NCBI GenBank assembly: GCA_020310875.1 | Contig: CM035407.1 | Coordinates: 197,357,892-197,421,891 of the forward strand | Length of the DNA: 64,000 nt | DNA from: Ceratopteris richardii | Lineage: Eukaryota > Streptophyta > Polypodiopsida > Polypodiales > Pteridaceae | Direction of reading: 5' to 3' | Part shown: in pieces, positions 32,365 through 41,548 of the stretch | Numbering within the stretch: position 1 is the stretch's first letter | Layout: each line of letters starts with the position of its first letter | Translations under genes and position numbers: made by a program | The notes under the pieces: model-generated | Seen by the model: only the letters and a program-made list of their open reading frames with translations | Database searches by the model: none | Told to the model about the DNA's origin: nothing

Positions 32365-35300
32365 CCTCAAATGCCAAACCCTCTAAGCAAAAGCCTTATA
32401 CATATAATGATAATTACGCTGCTAAGATCAAGGAAGAGATAGATAGATTGGTCGAAGCTGGATTTATCTATGAAATTGAGCACATTGAATGGGTATCCCC
32501 CATCGTAGTGGTGCCCAAGAAGAATGGCAAACTGCGCGTGTGCATTAACTTGAAAAAGGTTAATGCAGCCACAATTCGAGATAACTATCCGCTTCCCATC
32601 ACAGAACATCTCTTAGAAAGAGTGGCAGGCAAGGAAGTGTACAGCTTCCTTGATGGATTTTCGGGTTACAATCAAGTAGCCATAGCTCCAGAGGATTAGC
32701 ATAAGACAGCCTTTGCCACAGAATGGGGCATTTTTGCTTTTAGAGTAATGCCATTTGGGCTTACCAATGCACCAGCTACCTTCCAGAGGCTGATGTGCCA
32801 TGTGTTTAAGGAGTTCCTGAGGAAGAGTTTAGAAGTCTATGTTGATGATCTTTGTGCTCATTCCAATATTAGACAAACCCATATTCCTGAACTCAGACAA
32901 ATCTTTGACAAATGCAGAGAATATCAAGTCTGCCTGAACCCAGAAAAGTGCGTTTTTATGGTCAGGCAAGGTAAGATTCTAGGACACATAGTGTCAAAGA
33001 ATGGCATATCTACCGACGAAGAAAAAGTGCGAGCCATAGCAGAGCTACCTAGGCCCAAGAATGTAAAGGAAGTACAAGCTTTCATGGGGCACTGTGGTTA
33101 TTACCGACGATTTATACACATGTATGATGTCATTGCAAGGCCCATGTACGGACTTCTGACAAACTTTGAGTGGACGAACGAATGTGAGAATTCCTTCCAG
33201 GAGCTTAAACGAAGATTATGTTCAGCACCAATCTTGACCACACCAGATTGGAATAAGCCATTCCACGTTCACGTGGATGCATCCAATTATGCCATTGGGT
33301 GTGTGCTGGCACAACCTACTGGTGAAGGTAATATGGATCTTCCAATTGCCTATGCCAGTAGACAGTTGAATGCGGCTGAACGAAATTACACCACTACGGA
33401 GAGAGAAGGTTTAGGCATGGTATATGCAGTTAAGAAATTTAGACACTATTTGCTTGCAAATAAGTTTAAATTTTTTACTAATCATCAGGCATTGTTATAT
33501 CTCGTAAACAAGCCATGCAATACAGGAAGATTAGTAAGATGGTTTCTCTTGCTAATGGAATATGATTTTGAGGTTGTAGTAAGAAAAGGGAGGACCCATT
33601 TGAGAGCTGATCATCTTTCTAGGCTCACATCGGGAGAAGCCCCACAAGGAGTACCAGATGACCTTCCTGATGCTTACTTGTTTAATTTGGAAGTGGTGCC
33701 GCAGTGGGCTAAGCCATTGGTACCAGTGTTGACATACGGGCCTAATCATCCAGTGGTAAACACACGGAATAGAGAGGTTGTAAAAGCCCAAAAGTACCAC
33801 ATCATGGCAGGAAGCATGTACAAGCACACAGATCAAGGGATCTTGGCTTGTTGCGTAGAAGAGGATGAATACGATAAATGGTTGCAATTAGCACATGTAG
33901 GTGCGTTACAGCAACACCATTCAAAGCAACGAACTTTACAAACTCTAAAGAGATTCGGAGTGCATTGGCCAACTATGGAAGCGGATGTCCAAAAGTTGTG
34001 CAAGGAATGCCCAATCTGTTGCACTAAACCACCAGTGGAACACGCCACTCTTTATCAAGTATCCATTGTGCCAGATTGGAGTGAACCTCTAGTATCATTC
34101 TTGAGGACAAACACATTCCCTCCAGACATGACTCTGGCTAGGAAAAGGAGTTTAGAACAAGAAGCCTTGGATTACTCACTCATTGGTGATAATCTATATA
34201 AGCGCGGTAAAGATGGTTACCTGAGGTTATGTGTCCATGAAAGTGAATATCTCAAGATCTTGGAAACTGCTCACCAAGGTGTAGCAGGAGGACACTTTGG
34301 ACCAGACCGGGTGATCAAGGCAATTCTATTTGCGGGTTTCTGGTGGCCTACCCTTCACATGGATGCACATACCTATGTGAAACGGTGTGATGTCTGTCAG
34401 AGGACTCAGTATCCTATACGCAAAGATGAGATGCCACTGAAACCTATGATGGGTGGACGTGCATTCTCTAAGTGGGGAATAGACTTCGTAGGTCCTATTA
34501 ATCCCCCAGCTAAGGGTTCTCATGCGGAATACATCATTGTTGCAACAGACTATCTAACTAAGTGGGTAGAGGTAAAGGCTACGACAAAGAACGATGCTCA
34601 AACAACTGCTAAATTCTTGTTTGAGAATGTATTCACAAGATACGGGCTACCTATAGAGCTTGTAAGTGATAGAGGCACTCATTTCTTAAATGAAGTGATT
34701 GAAAATCTACTCCAAGAATTCTTGGTAATACACAAGAAGTCTGCCCCCTATCACCCTCAAGCTAATGGACAAGCTGAGAGCACTAATAAGATTTTATGCA
34801 ATGTACTGACGAAATTAGTGAACACTAAACGCTCTGATTGGGACAAACAGCTACACCATGCTGTTTGGGCATATCGAGTTGCCTACAAAACGGTACTCCA
34901 AACCACCCCCTTTCAGATGGTATTCGGCCAAAACGCTGTGCTACCCTTGGACTTCCTGATTCCTACATTAAGAGTAGCACAAGAGCACGAATGGACGGGT
35001 CATGAGCTCTCCTCTAGGATCTTTGACCTTGAACGATTAGGAGAAACAAGACTGAGAGCAGCGGCAGGAATATATGCAGCCAAGAAAAGACAGAAGGCAT
35101 ATTTCGATGCCCATGTGAAGGATAAAGGCTTGAAAGCAGGAGATCTAGTCTTAGTCTATACACTGAAACAACACGCGAAGAAGCTAGAAAAGAGAGGCTA
35201 CGGACCTATGATTATCAATAGGATCTCCACGAGTGGAGCAGTACAATTAGCCACGTTAGAGGGTGAGGTTCTCCCTAACTATATTAGCGGATGCAGAGTC

Positions 35301-36173
35301 AAGTTGTATCAGGAACCCCTCACGGAGGAAATGCTGAGCCGACTCAACACTGCTAAGAAACGCAAAGAGGAAGAAAAGAGAATCAGAGAAGAAGCTCAAG
35401 CAGAAGCTTTAGAACGCATCAGAAGGATGAAATTAAGAAGGCAAGGTAGAGAGCAGCCTAGGACAACTGACTATGCAGATCAAGGATATCATATGGCAAT
35501 GTGTGAAGTCGCTGGAACAAGTTCGCATAGGATAATTGATCGACGTCCTTTCATAACCCTAGATATAGGACAAGGAAAGAGTGCAAGGACCGTAAGAGCC
35601 TTGATTGACTCAGGTGCAGCCACTAGTGCTGTTAAATTGTCTTACTGTCAAGAGTTGCAGTTAACTGTCAATCCTGTGGAAGCATATCTCATAGGATTGG
35701 GAGGCGTGGAAACCCCTTGCATGGGCGAGGTGGAACTTCCCCTCTACATTCATGATGAGGCAATGACAGTTAAAGTACTGGTGTGCCAAAATGAGGATCT
35801 CACTGAACCTCTTGTCTTGGGTCAAGATTGGATCTATGACCAAGCAGTCAATCTAAACCTAAGAAGTGGACTTCTCCAGGTTTGGGTCAATCATAGTCGA
35901 GTTTGGGCACAAGTAGCTACACCAAGGCCACAACCTATGCAGCATATCCCAACTACGCGTACAGCCCGTATTCACTCGTTCTCAACACTCAGGAACACAC
36001 CAAGAACCCAGAGCACGCATGTAATCACTTGTAAATGGGTCACTAAAAGGCCTCATATTCAAGCAGATACACCTATAATGTTCTATGGTGCCTCTACGAA
36101 ACCAAAGGAAAAACCCATCCACTGCATTTGGCAGCTTAAGACCTGTAATAAACCCCCCGACCCCAATTTGTAA
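32343..36173 (+). pseudogene. pol of Gypsy A: RT, RNase H, integrase, second retropepsin-like domain
   Basis: One frame with a single TAG at 32697-32699 (Gln in B). RT: VPKKNGKLRVCINLKKVN, FLDGFSGYNQ and catalytic LEVYVDDL (32838-32849). RNase H: FHVHVDASNYAIGC, TTTEREGLGM and FTNHQALLYL; the last Asp is Asn in A (33480-33482), Asp in B. Integrase: HHCC finger (HQGVAGGHFG, CDVCQ, about 34270-34400), GIDFVGPI, LVSDRGTHF, QANGQAESTNK (D,D,E kept), then a GPY/F-like RGYGPMIINRI. No chromodomain. After a charged helix (EEEKRIREEAQAEALERIRR), a second DSG-type protease domain occupies about 35540-35890 (RALIDSGAATSAV, PLVLGQDWIYD). Confidence 0.94.
35535..35895 (+). other. second retropepsin-like domain downstream of integrase (A)
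   Basis: About 120 residues: strand-rich start FITLDIGQGKSARTVRALID, active-site-like DSGAA (codons 35607-35615), a flap-like LIGLGGVETPCMGEVELPLYI, and the closing motif LVLGQDWIYD, resembling the ILG-D-F motif of pepsin-fold proteases. The same domain is present in B (about 41850-42200) with DSGAAS and LVLGQDWIYD. It is distinct in sequence from the protease before RT. Its activity is unknown. Confidence 0.8.
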
Positions 36174-36378
36174 ATTCACCCCCACTTACTAACGGCATTA
36201 GTCTCCTAGGAATACACAAACATTAACTACACACACTGTCTTCGTGCACTTACTAACCACTAACTCACCATCTACCTCATGTTAATGTTGTAACGGGGAC
36301 AACAACGGATTTATTCTGTCCATTACGATGTTAACACATGATTCTATATTCTCACAGAATCAGAAGGCAAGAAGTAAA
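36174..36378 (+). promoter_or_regulatory. inter-ORF spacer with candidate splice acceptor (A)
   Basis: 205 bases between pol and the third ORF. They contain several branch-point-like TACTAAC words (36188, 36250 region) and a run ending attctatattctcacag, with AG at 36356-36357, 21 bases before ATG 36379. This looks like an intron end: pol would be removed to make an mRNA for the downstream ORFs. Not proven. Confidence 0.45.
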
Positions 36379-37983
36379 ATGGCAGAAGCGACAGGTTCGG
36401 GCTCACAAGTAGGGATACTTACTGCAGGAATTGATGTGGACAGTCTACCGGTGGATGTGCCACCAACTGAACGACCAGTGGAGATGCAGCACCTTCTGCA
36501 AATCCCGGTGCCAGATCCACCTACAGGGATCACGCAAAGAGTCCACGCCAATTCTCATTGGTTCAATGGCATGCCAGGTCCATTAGGTGAGGCCAAGTAT
36601 ATCTGTGAGTCTAAGTGCGAATATGACAGATCATGGGTTCGATTCCAATTTTTCTCCAAGGAGTTTGAGACTTTACAGAACACCGAGGATCTCCAGACTA
36701 TATGGCAACGAGCAGGGCTAGCAGAATACTTTGAAGCCCCACTACCTAAACCCGATCTCCTCCGATGTTACTATTTGGTCTCCACATTGCAAGCTAATGA
36801 AGAAAAAGACAAACCCGGATCATTTGTGCTTCCCTCCTTGCTGGGCAACAACGAGTTGAAGAGGTTTGAACTTACTGTGGAATTGGTAAGCGACGCTTTG
36901 AATATGCACGGCACGCATGTACCCTCTGAAAAGGATGCTCTTGTTCCCACTAACATGAAGGATAGGAAACTGCTGAAGCTTAAAGACATGGCAGCACTCA
37001 CCCCGAATGTGTCCATCCCTCTCCGCATGTGCATGCAACATTTCGCCTTTCCCGGCCAAGACCGATTCACACAACCACACAAGAGGATCTGGTTCGCTCT
37101 CTACTTAGCGGAAGCAGGTGCGTTACCCATTAAGCTACCGGTATGGATTATAGATCAGTTGTATGAAGCAAACAAACGGGCTTCTAGGAAGTTAGTGGTG
37201 AACGGATGCTGTGCAATCACACGCATTATTTACCGATGCCTAGCATATGATGTCCCCATTGAACGTGCCTTAACTTGGGCACAATTACAAATGTTTAAAA
37301 GGCTCAAGACGTCCACACATCAATCCAAGCGCATGAGGGGTGCGATCCCTTGTGTCCAGACAAGGGAAGTCCTGACTACTCCTGAGGCATCACCACTAAG
37401 GGAGGCCACTGTACCTCCCTTCACCATCAGGATACCCAGATCGGAATCTGACACTACGACACAAGCTACCCCATCGGCTCCTCCTGTTCCACCTGAATTC
37501 GAATTTGCTGCCACTGGAGATGCTGAAGGACTGGACCCCCAGGATTTCGAAGCATTCCTACAAAGCACACAATTCTCTGATGTGGAGTTTTATTCAGAGG
37601 CAGAGGAGCAGGGCACATCCTCACGAAGAAGAAGAAAGTCTACAGACGGTCGACATGTACATTGGAGTGACGCTCAGCAAAGTCAACAACACGGACACCC
37701 GGAAGAAGAAGAAGCATATGAAGAAGAGACCACTGAAGCCCCAGCCTATACAGCAGAACTCCGAAGGCTGTATCAGATTATGGAAAGAGTGCGATCGCAA
37801 CAACTACTCACTGAACAGAGCAGCAGAGTACTTATGACTCAGTTGTTGGAAGAAGCGGGAGTTGACTCAGAGTACAGGGAAGGTCTCTTATTGATGGCAG
37901 AAACATATGGAGTAGTAGAAGCAGTGCGCACTGCCATTCAGAGGCCTCCAGTTCAATATGACCCACGAAGGTTCCAGACATGA
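36328..37983 (+). CDS. third ORF of Gypsy A, 551 codons, unknown function
   Basis: Sense-strand frame after pol. The likely start is ATG 36379 (MAEATGSGSQVG); the upstream ATG 36328 would lie in the proposed intron. Residues 60-345 look globular and helical (HWFNGMPGPLGEAKYI, RSWVRFQFFSKEFETL, LKLKDMAALTPNVSIPLRMC, IWFALYLAEAGALPIKLPVW). Then comes a disordered acidic, Ser/Thr-rich tract with a run of Glu, and a C-terminal helical segment (LRRLYQIMERVRSQQLLTEQ). There is no signal peptide or membrane span, so it is not a typical env. I recognise no family; a remote link to plant transposon-associated capsid-like domains is possible. It stops at TGA 37981-37983, after which the same frame stays open into the next ORF. 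Confidence 0.8.
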   Translation: MLTHDSIFSQNQKARSKMAEATGSGSQVGILTAGIDVDSLPVDVPPTERPVEMQHLLQIPVPDPPTGITQRVHANSHWFNGMPGPLGEAKYICESKCEYDRSWVRFQFFSKEFETLQNTEDLQTIWQRAGLAEYFEAPLPKPDLLRCYYLVSTLQANEEKDKPGSFVLPSLLGNNELKRFELTVELVSDALNMHGTHVPSEKDALVPTNMKDRKLLKLKDMAALTPNVSIPLRMCMQHFAFPGQDRFTQPHKRIWFALYLAEAGALPIKLPVWIIDQLYEANKRASRKLVVNGCCAITRIIYRCLAYDVPIERALTWAQLQMFKRLKTSTHQSKRMRGAIPCVQTREVLTTPEASPLREATVPPFTIRIPRSESDTTTQATPSAPPVPPEFEFAATGDAEGLDPQDFEAFLQSTQFSDVEFYSEAEEQGTSSRRRRKSTDGRHVHWSDAQQSQQHGHPEEEEAYEEETTEAPAYTAELRRLYQIMERVRSQQLLTEQSSRVLMTQLLEEAGVDSEYREGLLLMAETYGVVEAVRTAIQRPPVQYDPRRFQT

Positions 37984-38160
37984 CCTCGCTCAGGTAAGAA
38001 TATCCAAATTCCCATTACAGTTGCAGAAGAGCCAACTACTACATCTGAAACTATCAGGACAACCTCCCAAACAGCTAGCCAACAGCACCCAGCCACCCAT
38101 GAGGAGTCCACCAAACCACTACCACCCACTCCCCCACCATCACCTCCTAGAAGAGAAACA

Positions 38161-40647
38161 GTGGAAACCACATCGACTACTCAACCCACTGACCCCACCT
38201 TCATCTTCCGTACTCCCATCTCTAGTGCCATCCTATTCTCTACCACTGATAACCCGATCTTTGAAGCAAACCCCATCACTACACAATCCACCGAACCCCT
38301 CCTAGAGCCTGCCCTAGGGCAACCATCCCCAATGCCCTCAACCATGGGTCATCCTGACCCTAGATCCACATTCATGGGCTTCCCTGCTACCAAGCAACCC
38401 TTTCAGCCGTTCTCAAATTTACGACCCCAACCCCCGACATCCCTCTCTCCATTTCTACAATCCCTCCATGACCTCTTTGCTAGGGCTTTTCAACCAGGCT
38501 CTCAACCATTCCCTGTCTTTTCAGCTCCCCACCCCACTTCGCATCTATTCACCACTTCCACACACACACCACCTACCATCCCAATGTATATGGCAGACCC
38601 CACACCCACACCCACTCCTGAAGGTATGGACATTTCACCACCCACGGCACCTCCACCCACGGTTTCACCTCCTCCCATTCCCCCTCCACCAATTTCACCC
38701 ACACACACAACTTCCGTAGACACATCATTCACTGTCTCCCTTCCCCAATTCCCTTCCCATGCATCTCCCACGGTAAACACCACCCACTCATCTATAGGAA
38801 ATGCATTGGACACCATGTTGGCTTGTATATCAAATTTAAGAACAGATTACATTCAGCTCCAGCAACAAAACGCACGCCTGCACGAGCACTCAGAGACACT
38901 ACAGCACCGCCTTGCGGCACTAGAAGAGGAGAATGCTCGCCTCCACACACAGTTCCAAACCCTCCAAGAAGCTCATAACATATTGGAGGTACAGTTACAG
39001 AATGTAGATCAGGAAGCGGTGCAGGTGGTAGAAGGTCACCTACGGACACAGCTGGAACGCAACTCAAAACTTCAGCGAAATATGGCACTACTCAAACGCC
39101 ATCTTGCGGCTGCTCAGGAAGAGAATAGACGCCTGCAAATACAAAATCAAGAGAACCTGGAGGCAGCTATTGAGAGCACACCGGGGGCACCCATCAGCCC
39201 ATCCAAGTTTCAAGCAGTGACCCCCGATAATATCAAAATTATATTGGAAGATTATGCCATGCTGCTTGAAGCACATGATAAACTATCGGAGGAACTGGGA
39301 CAATTGAAGCAGGAACACCAACAAGGACCAACAGCAGCCCCTCCAACCACCCCCTCGGCGGCTTCACTTCTCACAGACGCAGAGGCCATAAAAGATCTCC
39401 AGAAACAGGTCACTGAATTGCAAACACGCCTACTACAGTATGAGAGACCATCTTCCCCTCCAGAGGCTCCCACGGACGAAGAAGTTGTGCAAATTCCTGT
39501 GGAACAAACGTTTGACGAAGAATACGATCCGCAACCATTCCCAGGAGGCCAACAAACAGAAGAAGCGCAGGACACATTCGAGGCACCACGGCCTCCATGG
39601 TTACGTCAAGTGGAGGAAATCGGGACTTCGCACGAAGAGCGCACAGTAGTGCAAAATCAGGCCATGAGGGTCATAGAGGAAACTGTGTTACAATCAGCTT
39701 ACTTTAAGAACCTGTCATCCAGACGCCTGATTCTCTCATCTGAACTCCAATACAGGCCGTATTATATTATCTTGGCTGATTATAATGCAGAAATACAAAG
39801 AGTCACGGGTCAGATTCCTACCTTTGCGACCCAATTTCAACCCGAAGACCTTCCTCGAGAGGTGCAAAAAGGCAAAATTCGTCAACCAACATGGCGGCAG
39901 AAACTTCTAGAGACATATCCAGAAATGCTACGCACATGGAACAACGCGCCTTTGCACCTCCTGTACAATCCATGCTACGGTCCAGTCCCCCGCCGCAGGT
40001 CGTGGAAGGCATTCAATATCAAGGTACAGAACAACGCGCAATGCAAGGAATGGCTGAACTACCCGTACATTGCGCCACCACAAGGACCACCATCGGTAGC
40101 ATATATGATGGGAACCATTCGCCACTGGATGCCGCGCTTGAAGCCCATGCAAGATGTAGCAGCGCAAATGATGCTTAAAATCTTAGATATGATGCAAGTA
40201 GTCCTGAAGACCTTTAGAAATGCAGCCGCACCACAGGTACGTCTCCCGGGGTTTAGCAATGGAAATTACGACTTGGTGTATGACATGAGCACCACCCCCA
40301 GTATTCGTGTGGCTTACGCTTGGCATGCACGCATCAAATACCTCCCCGCCTGCTACAAACAGACCTTCGAAGAAATGTTCAGATCAGGTTTCTGGGAGTA
40401 TCACTCGGAGATTTTCGCACCAAAGCCAACACATCTGCTCCAACTGTTTGCTTGTGAACAAGCAATGTATTCAGAGTACTACACCACCCCGCAACCAGAG
40501 ACCCCTGGTGCAATAAATTGGGATGCATTGGAAGCTGATCTAGCAAGAGGCTTAAGGATAGGAGAACATGAACTGGCCACCAATGTCATCCAATATTACA
40601 TCGACCACCCGAGAGAACAAAGGTCTGTCAGGGGCGACAGACGCTAG
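38161..40647 (+). CDS. fourth ORF of Gypsy A, 828 codons, Pro-rich and coiled-coil protein
   Basis: Same frame as the third ORF; the intervening 37984-38160 is also open, so the two may be one gene of about 1,420 codons with one TGA. The first methionine is used for the coordinates only. Residues 1-215 are rich in Pro, Thr and Ser. About 219-338 and 375-430 form strong coiled coils (LQQQNARLHEHSETLQHRL, LAALEEENARLHTQFQTL). From about residue 500 a tryptophan-containing helical domain follows (QPTWRQKLLETYPEMLRTW, AAQMMLKILDMMQVVLKTF, YKQTFEEMFRSGFWEYHSEI). No membrane span, no known enzyme motif. It ends at TAG 40645-40647, overlapping the purine tract. Confidence 0.8.
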   Translation: METTSTTQPTDPTFIFRTPISSAILFSTTDNPIFEANPITTQSTEPLLEPALGQPSPMPSTMGHPDPRSTFMGFPATKQPFQPFSNLRPQPPTSLSPFLQSLHDLFARAFQPGSQPFPVFSAPHPTSHLFTTSTHTPPTIPMYMADPTPTPTPEGMDISPPTAPPPTVSPPPIPPPPISPTHTTSVDTSFTVSLPQFPSHASPTVNTTHSSIGNALDTMLACISNLRTDYIQLQQQNARLHEHSETLQHRLAALEEENARLHTQFQTLQEAHNILEVQLQNVDQEAVQVVEGHLRTQLERNSKLQRNMALLKRHLAAAQEENRRLQIQNQENLEAAIESTPGAPISPSKFQAVTPDNIKIILEDYAMLLEAHDKLSEELGQLKQEHQQGPTAAPPTTPSAASLLTDAEAIKDLQKQVTELQTRLLQYERPSSPPEAPTDEEVVQIPVEQTFDEEYDPQPFPGGQQTEEAQDTFEAPRPPWLRQVEEIGTSHEERTVVQNQAMRVIEETVLQSAYFKNLSSRRLILSSELQYRPYYIILADYNAEIQRVTGQIPTFATQFQPEDLPREVQKGKIRQPTWRQKLLETYPEMLRTWNNAPLHLLYNPCYGPVPRRRSWKAFNIKVQNNAQCKEWLNYPYIAPPQGPPSVAYMMGTIRHWMPRLKPMQDVAAQMMLKILDMMQVVLKTFRNAAAPQVRLPGFSNGNYDLVYDMSTTPSIRVAYAWHARIKYLPACYKQTFEEMFRSGFWEYHSEIFAPKPTHLLQLFACEQAMYSEYYTTPQPETPGAINWDALEADLARGLRIGEHELATNVIQYYIDHPREQRSVRGDRR

Positions 40648-40658
40648 GAAGGGGGGAG
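40646..40658 (+). other. polypurine tract of Gypsy A
   Basis: AGGAAGGGGGGAG directly before the 3' LTR; it overlaps the stop codon of the fourth ORF. GGCGACAGACGC lies just upstream, echoing the leader repeat unit. Confidence 0.95.
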
Positions 40659-41226
40659 TGTTGGCATACAAAGCAACAAAGGAGTCATGCACAATACGGC
40701 AACAAGGCCAGATCATTTTTTCCCATGGATTATGTACAACTCAAGTGATTTTAATCACTACACAAACATTGTAAATCCCGTTTTTGGTAGAATAGACTCC
40801 ATTTTGTGCAAGCCGAGGAGTCCTCGAGCTTGAGGAGTATTAGAAGTACCATCGTACCAATTTTCATAATTTTTAGACTTCGTTTGAGCCCTCAAATAGG
40901 CCCTGGAACCCAATTTTTAACTAGGCCGGACACTAGGTCTGGACAGGTCCAAAACTAGTCAAAAACTATAAAAAGAGCTAGAGAGCTCATTTTTGAGGTT
41001 AGATTGTAATTGAAACGAACTTGTAAGAGCATTTTGAAAGTAATCTAAAAGCTCCATTGATTCTCTCTCTTTGTCTTGCTGTGTGTGCACGTGTGTGTGT
41101 ATGTGTGTGCATGCTTGTGTGCTTCTCACTCACGCACTTGTGCCGCCACTTGCTCGAGGTCTTCATACCATCCTCACGTCTTCCCGGATTGACATTAAAG
41201 GAGGTGCTACTCATCACTGAGCTACA
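40659..41226 (+). repeat. 3' LTR of Gypsy A
   Basis: 568 bp, differing from the 5' LTR at about four positions (three transitions, one transversion). TATA box at 40967-40974. Confidence 0.97.
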
Positions 41227-41231
41227 CACGT
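41227..41231. repeat. target site duplication of Gypsy A, right (CACGT)
   Basis: Second copy of CACGT, matching 24942-24946. Confidence 0.95.
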
Positions 41232-41548
41232 CTTCCTACTATTGTTGAAGAGCTGATTTGATCTTCTTTCGGTCTCTGTACGTGGTTCTTACCCTCTTCT
41301 CTTTTTGGCTTCTTTGTTGAGACCTTTTGCATGTGGGAGAACATAGGTTGTTGTAGATGTAAGAGCTTCTTAGGTACCCACATCTGTAATCGCCCTTGTT
41401 GAGCTGCAGCTAATTTCTTAGGCACCCAAACTTATTGGATACCTTGTGATTGAGCTTGTCCGAGCTGCTTCCTTCGTCTTCTGACCTAGTTGGCTTGCCT
41501 GGATGGGATTTGTGGGGCCAAGGCTGGTGGTTTCTCTCCTTTGCGTAC
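41232..41548 (-). other. 3' region of Gypsy B next to pol
   Basis: Continuation of B beyond its pol stop, interrupted by A. In one minus-strand frame it reads VWVPKKLAAAQQGRLQMWV and then MWVPKKLLHLQQ, two similar units, and the pattern continues across A at 24900 (RIWVSKPKVQ). It may be the remains of a different 3' gene or a pol extension; no family recognised. Confidence 0.55.

Larger units (their letters stand above)
24947..41226 (+). mobile_element. Ty3/Gypsy element A, full length 16.3 kb, young insertion
   Basis: Plus-strand element of 16,280 bp with equal LTRs of 568 bp differing at about four sites (0.7%), perfect CACGT duplications, tRNA-Asp primer site and a clean polypurine tract. 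Order: leader with tandem repeat, gag, protease, RT, RNase H, integrase, second retropepsin-like domain, then two further sense ORFs filling 4.3 kb before the 3' LTR. There is no chromodomain after the integrase. Despite its youth it has two frameshifts, one nonsense codon in RT and a changed RNase H catalytic residue, so it probably moved with proteins from another copy, or was damaged soon after insertion. Confidence 0.97.

Noticed and set aside
37505..37837. Overlapping frames within the third and fourth ORFs (also 38468, 39440, 39891, 40307)
   Set aside because: Shadows of the main frame; compositionally biased, without domains or starts in context.
36328..40647. Env-like glycoprotein in element A
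   Set aside because: No signal peptide, transmembrane span or furin-like site could be seen in either frame.
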